Positions 60,975 to 64,000 of a stretch of DNA of 64,000 nucleotides are shown piece by piece (position 1 is the first letter of the stretch; each line of letters opens with the position of its first letter). Where the stretch lies: contig KE159599.1 in the NCBI GenBank assembly GCA_000403275.2, positions 1,218,008-1,282,007 on the forward strand. The letters are read 5' to 3'. The stretch comes from Lachnospiraceae bacterium 28-4 (GTDB lineage Bacteria; Bacillota; Clostridia; Lachnospirales; Lachnospiraceae). The notes under the pieces are model-generated. The model was not told the DNA's origin. It was given only the letters and a program-made list of their open reading frames with translations, and did no database searches. A program made the translations under genes and the position numbers.

Positions 60975-61404
60975 GGAAAAGCACCTCCATTTCTTTATGC
61001 AGCATTTGCAAGGCACTGTGTATGTGATGCCACGCCGTACTCCGGCAGCGTCCGTACATTTCCCCGATTTCCTGTTGTGTATAATCTCCGAAAAAGTAAA
61101 GGAAAATAATTTCCCGCTTTCTTTCCGGCAGAGATAACAGGGCGGCGGCAAGTTCCCCATTGGTGAGGATAACTGTCTGACCGCATATCGTAATGGGATA
61201 TTCTTCATAGGGTGCTTCAAAATATTCGTCTGTCGTGCCTAAAGGGTAAAACTTTTCTTCTGTGAGGTATTCAAGGGATATTTCTTTTTGCCGCCGTCTG
61301 CTCCTATCACGCCATGCGTTGAGTGCCGCAAAGCGTATGACGGTCTTGCAAAAGCCATTGAACGTATACATGATATGTTCCTTGTATGCTTCTGTGCAAG
61401 GCAT
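60961..61404 (-). CDS. Sigma-70 family factor of the right-hand module
   Basis: A 147-residue sigma-like protein: YTFNGFCKTVIRFAALNAWR, region 4 AALLSLPERKREIIFLYFFG, YTQQEIGEMYGRCRSTAWHH. The ATG at 61404 is preceded by GGGGGAA. With the downstream HTH gene it forms a regulatory pair like 2675/2449 of the ICE. Confidence 0.85.
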   Translation of the reverse strand: MPCTEAYKEHIMYTFNGFCKTVIRFAALNAWRDRSRRRQKEISLEYLTEEKFYPLGTTDEYFEAPYEEYPITICGQTVILTNGELAAALLSLPERKREIIFLYFFGDYTQQEIGEMYGRCRSTAWHHIHSALQMLHKEMEVLFREES

Positions 61405-61540
61405 AGATGATTCCCCCTTTCTCCCACATAGGGCGGTGCATGGTTTATGGTTGCTTGTTTATAATTCAAAGTAACAACAACTCTATGCGCAGGTCTTAAC
61501 TCGTTTCGCTACTTTAATTATCTTCTCCCGGTATCACATT

Positions 61541-62437
61541 TTACCATTCACAAAAAACAATTTCAGCATTTTCGTAAATAGGACATATATCTTTCAAGAT
61601 ATTCCTTTTGACAGTTTGTATTTTTTTATAATCAATATTATTGGTAATATAAATGCAAACTTTTATGTGCATACCAATTTTATATATGTCACATTTTTGC
61701 AATGTCATAATACCGCTAAGATTCTTTTCTACAAATTGGAAAACTGTTCTTTTTAGTTCCTGATTCGTTGTCAACCCTCCTGACAATTCGCGGAAAGAAG
61801 ATATGAAAACACTTATCGGTTCTTTTATTGCAGGCAAGACTATAATTGTCGTAATGAAAAAATCTCCAGTATAATGAAGGAAACCCAAACTTCCGTTAAT
61901 ATCTATCAGTTTTATCAAGAACGCAGACAGTGCTACGCCCAAAGATAATATGCCGTCGATAAAATTTCCTTTCGATTCTGTTGCTAAAAGTGTACTGGAA
62001 TCATTAGTTTTACGGCTCTGGCTTCTGTTAAAAAAAGACAGCCCAAAACATATGATACACATAAGTATCTCATAAGGAATTACAGGTTCAATCATCAAAG
62101 GGGTTCCAACGCCATATGCAAAATACCCCCATGCTGCTTTTGCAGTACGAGCAACAGAAGAAAACAGCAGCACCAATGTTAATAAAGTTCTAAAAATAGA
62201 ATATAATGGCTCTAAAAAATAAAGACCGTCCGGGTAATTCTTTGTCTTTTTATTACTAATTTTTGAAATTTCCAATGCTGCCAAACAAGAGCAGGAAGCA
62301 ATCATTGAAAAGGAACAGTCTAAAAACAGAGCTTGAATATTTGTTATCGAAAAAATCCAAAACCCACCTATTGCCATTATTAAGTTTACAATGCAGCTTA
62401 CTATCAGCGATTTGCGTTCAATTTGTTTTTGTGTCAT
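61541..62437 (-). CDS. Cation diffusion facilitator-like transporter (cargo)
   Basis: A 298-residue membrane protein with about six helices and a cytoplasmic C-terminal domain, fitting the cation-efflux family: SCIVNLIMAIGGFWIFSITN, ALFLDCSFSMIASCSCL (site-like D), NFIDGILSLGVALSAFLI. The usual HxxxD of metal-binding sites is not clear, so the substrate is uncertain. The ATG at 62437 has GGAGG. Divergent from a TetR gene that likely controls it. Confidence 0.75.
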   Translation of the reverse strand: MTQKQIERKSLIVSCIVNLIMAIGGFWIFSITNIQALFLDCSFSMIASCSCLAALEISKISNKKTKNYPDGLYFLEPLYSIFRTLLTLVLLFSSVARTAKAAWGYFAYGVGTPLMIEPVIPYEILMCIICFGLSFFNRSQSRKTNDSSTLLATESKGNFIDGILSLGVALSAFLIKLIDINGSLGFLHYTGDFFITTIIVLPAIKEPISVFISSFRELSGGLTTNQELKRTVFQFVEKNLSGIMTLQKCDIYKIGMHIKVCIYITNNIDYKKIQTVKRNILKDICPIYENAEIVFCEW

Positions 62438-62475
62438 GGTTACCTCCATTGCCTTGGAATTTTATAGTATTCAGA

Positions 62476-62505
62476 TTGACATATCCGTACAACAAGCAGT
62501 ATACT
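62476..62505 (+). promoter_or_regulatory. Sigma-70 promoter for the TetR gene
   Basis: TTGACA (62476-62481) and TATACT (62500-62505) with an 18-bp spacer, about 93 bases before the TetR start. The -35 is perfect. Confidence 0.6.
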
Positions 62506-62512
62506 ATAACAT

Positions 62513-62563
62513 GTGTCGTTTTTCTATCTTCAATTTTATCTATAATTGTTGCCTAAACGACAC
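62513..62563. promoter_or_regulatory. Inverted repeat, candidate TetR operator
   Basis: gtgtcgttt (62513-62521) and aaacgacac (62555-62563) are exact inverted 9-mers, 33 bp apart, between the promoter and the TetR start. Two half-sites or a looping operator are possible. Confidence 0.5.
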
Positions 62564-62597
62564 TGCCGCTCGAAACTGTTGTTTAAAGGAGAAAACT

Positions 62598-63155
62598 ATG
62601 AATAAACATGATAGGCGGGTCAAAAAGACAATAAAAGCATTACAGTCTGCTCTTGCTGACGCAATGCTTGATAAGGAACTTCAAAAAATTACAGTACAGG
62701 AATTAGTCAACAAGGCAGACATACATAGAGCTACTTTTTATTCGCACTACCATGATGTGTATGACTTATATGAGCAAATGGAACATGACGCTATATCTGA
62801 GTTCACTAAATTTATTAACGATAATCCAGCAGGTCATTACGAAAATATTTATAATTCCATTATTGATTATATTTATGAAAATCCTGCCCTAAGCCGTTTG
62901 CTTTTTTTCGGAAAGGGAATTGACCACAAATTTCAAGAGCATATGTATGACATCATCGAAGAAAAATATCTTGAAATATGGATGCAAGAAGAAAATATAT
63001 CTTCCGTTTCAGAAGAAATGCTCTATATGGCGACATATCATATTCAAGGCTGCCTCTCAATAATCTCACTTTGGATTAAGAATAATTTTTCTACCCCAAA
63101 GGAAAAAATAATCCAGCTTATTTATTCTATTGACGCAAGTTGGAATATGCCATAA
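62598..63155 (+). CDS. TetR/AcrR-family regulator
   Basis: A 185-residue repressor: KHDRRVKKTIKALQSALADA, ITVQELVNKADIHRATFYSHY (TetR HTH) and a C-terminal domain FFGKGIDHKFQEHMYDIIEE. ATG at 62598 with AAAGGAG; the longer upstream frame overlaps the operator. Divergent from the cation-efflux gene, so it likely represses that gene and itself. Confidence 0.9.
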   Translation: MNKHDRRVKKTIKALQSALADAMLDKELQKITVQELVNKADIHRATFYSHYHDVYDLYEQMEHDAISEFTKFINDNPAGHYENIYNSIIDYIYENPALSRLLFFGKGIDHKFQEHMYDIIEEKYLEIWMQEENISSVSEEMLYMATYHIQGCLSIISLWIKNNFSTPKEKIIQLIYSIDASWNMP

Positions 63156-63205
63156 AAGAAATAATCTGTGTGGAGATAAAGAGGGATTCCGTAGTAGTCG
63201 GCACT

Positions 63206-63345
63206 GTGGGAATGTGCATAACTTGCTGTCTTATGGAGTTGTGGGAAAGTCCGTTTGCAGAATGTGGGAAAGCTGCACTTTAGCTTTTCCATGTTCTGTG
63301 AACGGACTTTTCCATGACGGAATAGCAAGTTATACACATTTCCAC
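63206..63345 (+). ncRNA. 140-nt nested hairpin with GCACTTT loop, copy 1
   Basis: Four nested arms pair: GTGGGAATGTG with CACATTTCCAC, ATAACTTGCT with AGCAAGTTAT, GGGAAAGTCCGTT with AACGGACTTTTCC, GGGAAAGCT with AGCTTTTCC; loop gcacttt. G-U pairs occur only when read on the + strand. A second copy with compensatory changes is at 63861-64000. No reading frame. Function is unknown. Confidence 0.6.
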
Positions 63346-63430
63346 GGTGCTTGTCTTTTGGTCTTTAGTTCTTTTGTTCGGAATAGTGTGGTGCTGGCGG
63401 TCTATCTCTTGTTTTCGGTTGCTTGCTTCT

Positions 63431-63571
63431 TTACCGTACATGAGCATTCGCGCCCGGATTGTCGTTGCCGTAACCCTCCATGAGATTGATAACGCCCCAA
63501 ATGCCAAGTCCGGCTCCAAGTGCCACAACAAGGGTCTGCAAAACGTCTACTGCTGAATTAAAAAATGCCAT
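63431..63571 (-). pseudogene. maff2 5' fragment
   Basis: MAFFNSAVDVLQTLVVALGA, GLGIWGVINLMEGYGNDNPG, then ANAHVR and a stop: 46 residues, the N-terminal half of a Maff2 protein with its signal/membrane segment. AAAGGA precedes the ATG (63571). The C-terminal half is at 34869-34953. Residues after NPGAN may come from the inserted element. Confidence 0.88.
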
Positions 63572-63624
63572 GTAAAATCCTTTCTGCCGCGTCTGCGGCT
63601 GTCCGGCAAGCGGACAAAAGGCGG

Positions 63625-63786
63625 TCAGCGTATGGTCGCCGCCGCATAAAAAAACCGCCCTGTGATAAAGGCGGTGTCCCCGCGCTGCGTAAGTTCTGCG
63701 GCGCGGCGGTATTCAGTTGTAAGGGTTTGGGCGGTGCGTCCCCCGGTAGGGGCGCGTACCATGTAGCCCGTGTTTACGTTCTTGAT
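63625..63786 (-). CDS. Small ICE protein with non-canonical ATC start
   Basis: A 53-codon frame (KNVNTGYMVRAPTGGRTAQT, LTTEYRRAAELTQRGDTAFI, TGRFFYAAATIR) starting at ATC, with AAGGAG 10 bases upstream and an in-frame TGA two codons before. The first ATG is at codon 9, too far from the ribosome site. It is 53 bases before maff2, in the transfer operon. The product is not recognised. Together with the ATT start of the methylase this is the second such case. Confidence 0.55.
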   Translation of the reverse strand: MKNVNTGYMVRAPTGGRTAQTLTTEYRRAAELTQRGDTAFITGRFFYAAATIR

Positions 63787-63860
63787 TTCCGATCAGCTCC
63801 TTAAAAATATTTTTTATGAATGACAGGTAGGAAAGGTTTTTTTCCGTAGTCGTCGGCGGT

Positions 63861-64000
63861 GTGGGAATGTGGGTAACTGGCTGCTCTTTTGGGGCTGTGG
63901 GAAACGCTGTTTGCAGGACGTGGGAAAGCCGCACTTTGGCTTTTCCATGTGCTGTGAATGGCGTTTTCCATAGCCCCATAGCCTGTTATCCACATTTCCA
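63861..64000 (+). ncRNA. 140-nt nested hairpin with GCACTTT loop, copy 2
   Basis: Same architecture as 63206-63345: TGGGAATGTGGGTAAC pairs with GTTATCCACATTTCCA, GGGAAACGCTGTT with AATGGCGTTTTCC, GGGAAAGCC with GGCTTTTCC; loop gcacttt unchanged. It is preceded by ttccgtagtcgtcgg as in copy 1. The last base is at the window edge. It lies upstream of the ICE transfer operon. Confidence 0.6.

Larger units (their letters stand above)
34955..63430. mobile_element. Composite 28.5-kb insertion splitting maff2
   Basis: maff2 of the ICE resumes at 63431 in the same frame direction, so everything between was inserted. The left end carries a large serine recombinase (35046-36710) near the junction. Internally there are two mobilization modules with different relaxases, two serine recombinases, a RIT element and several AT-rich cargo patches, so it grew by successive insertions. 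The end positions are uncertain by about 20 bases; no clear terminal repeats like those of the topB insertion were found. Confidence 0.8.

Noticed and set aside
53004..63180. gtgagataaagaa near 53004 and gtggagataaagag near 63172 as ends of a nested element
   Set aside because: Similar but imperfect and AT-rich; could be chance. The limits of the right-hand module are therefore not stated.
34940..63440. GA dinucleotide core and terminal inverted repeats for the maff2 insertion
   Set aside because: Several GA placements were tried; none gives clean repeats and an in-frame Maff2 consensus, so the crossover was left open.
63206..64000. DnaA boxes (TTATACACA near 63330 and TTATCCACA near 63984) suggesting a chromosomal-type origin
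   Set aside because: Each lies in one arm of the long hairpin and is explained by its pairing; no cluster of boxes or AT-rich unwinding region.

Overview
The window is almost entirely mobile DNA from a Gram-positive anaerobe of the class Clostridia, probably a gut Lachnospiraceae or Oscillospiraceae; this is inferred from the families present, and there are no rRNA, tRNA or chromosomal core genes to place it further. No CRISPR array was seen. The backbone is one integrative and conjugative element (ICE) of the Tn916/Tn1549 type. Its left end is near base 300, with a truncated foreign reading frame outside it, and its right end lies beyond the window.

Backbone, left to right: Tn916-type integrase and excisionase (451-1940); a helix-turn-helix protein and sigma factor (2449-3109); a lantibiotic/bacitracin-type immunity ABC transporter with YxeA-like protein, two-component system and small HTH protein (3617-8427); a repressor-like HTH gene (8584); MobC and relaxase on the + strand (9191-10833); then, all on the minus strand, Cys-rich VLP protein, TTRAP, two large polyvalent proteins (one of 1712 residues with ArdA- and ArdC-like domains), topoisomerase III, DUF4366, DUF4315, CHAP hydrolase, VirB4, PrgI, MT-A70 methylase, VirB6-like protein and Maff2.

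Two backbone genes are split by insertions. topB is cut inside its TOPRIM motif by a 7,045-bp mobilizable element (19720-26764) with a large serine recombinase, MobL relaxase, 11-bp perfect terminal inverted repeats and a GA/TC dinucleotide on each side. maff2 is cut by about 28.5 kb (about 34955-63430). That insert is composite: a MobL element with serine recombinase, VapE, a CHC2 zinc-finger protein and iteron-like repeats (35-41 kb and 47-49 kb); an AT-rich cargo patch (HD protein, methyltransferase, dinB remnant, AraC/GyrI, SdpI-like; 41-44 kb); a complete recombinase-in-trio (RIT) element of 3.2 kb beside the MobL transfer-origin-like region; orphan immunity genes and a SymE-like gene (50-52 kb); and a second module with its own serine recombinase, DnaC-like and replisome-organizer proteins, MobC and relaxase, sigma factor, and a cation-efflux/TetR pair (52.2-63.2 kb).

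The most informative signals are in non-coding DNA. Two copies of an oriT-like block sit in inverted orientation, one before mobC and one before the anti-restriction giant gene, with invariant flanks around hairpins of different sequence. Two MobL oriT-like modules share the same hairpins with compensatory arm changes. A roughly 140-nt hairpin occurs twice (63.2 and 63.9 kb) with covarying arms and an invariant GCACTTT loop, and that loop and stem recur at 24.2 kb. Two backbone genes (MT-A70 and a 53-residue gene) have a good ribosome binding site but only ATT or ATC where the start codon should be.
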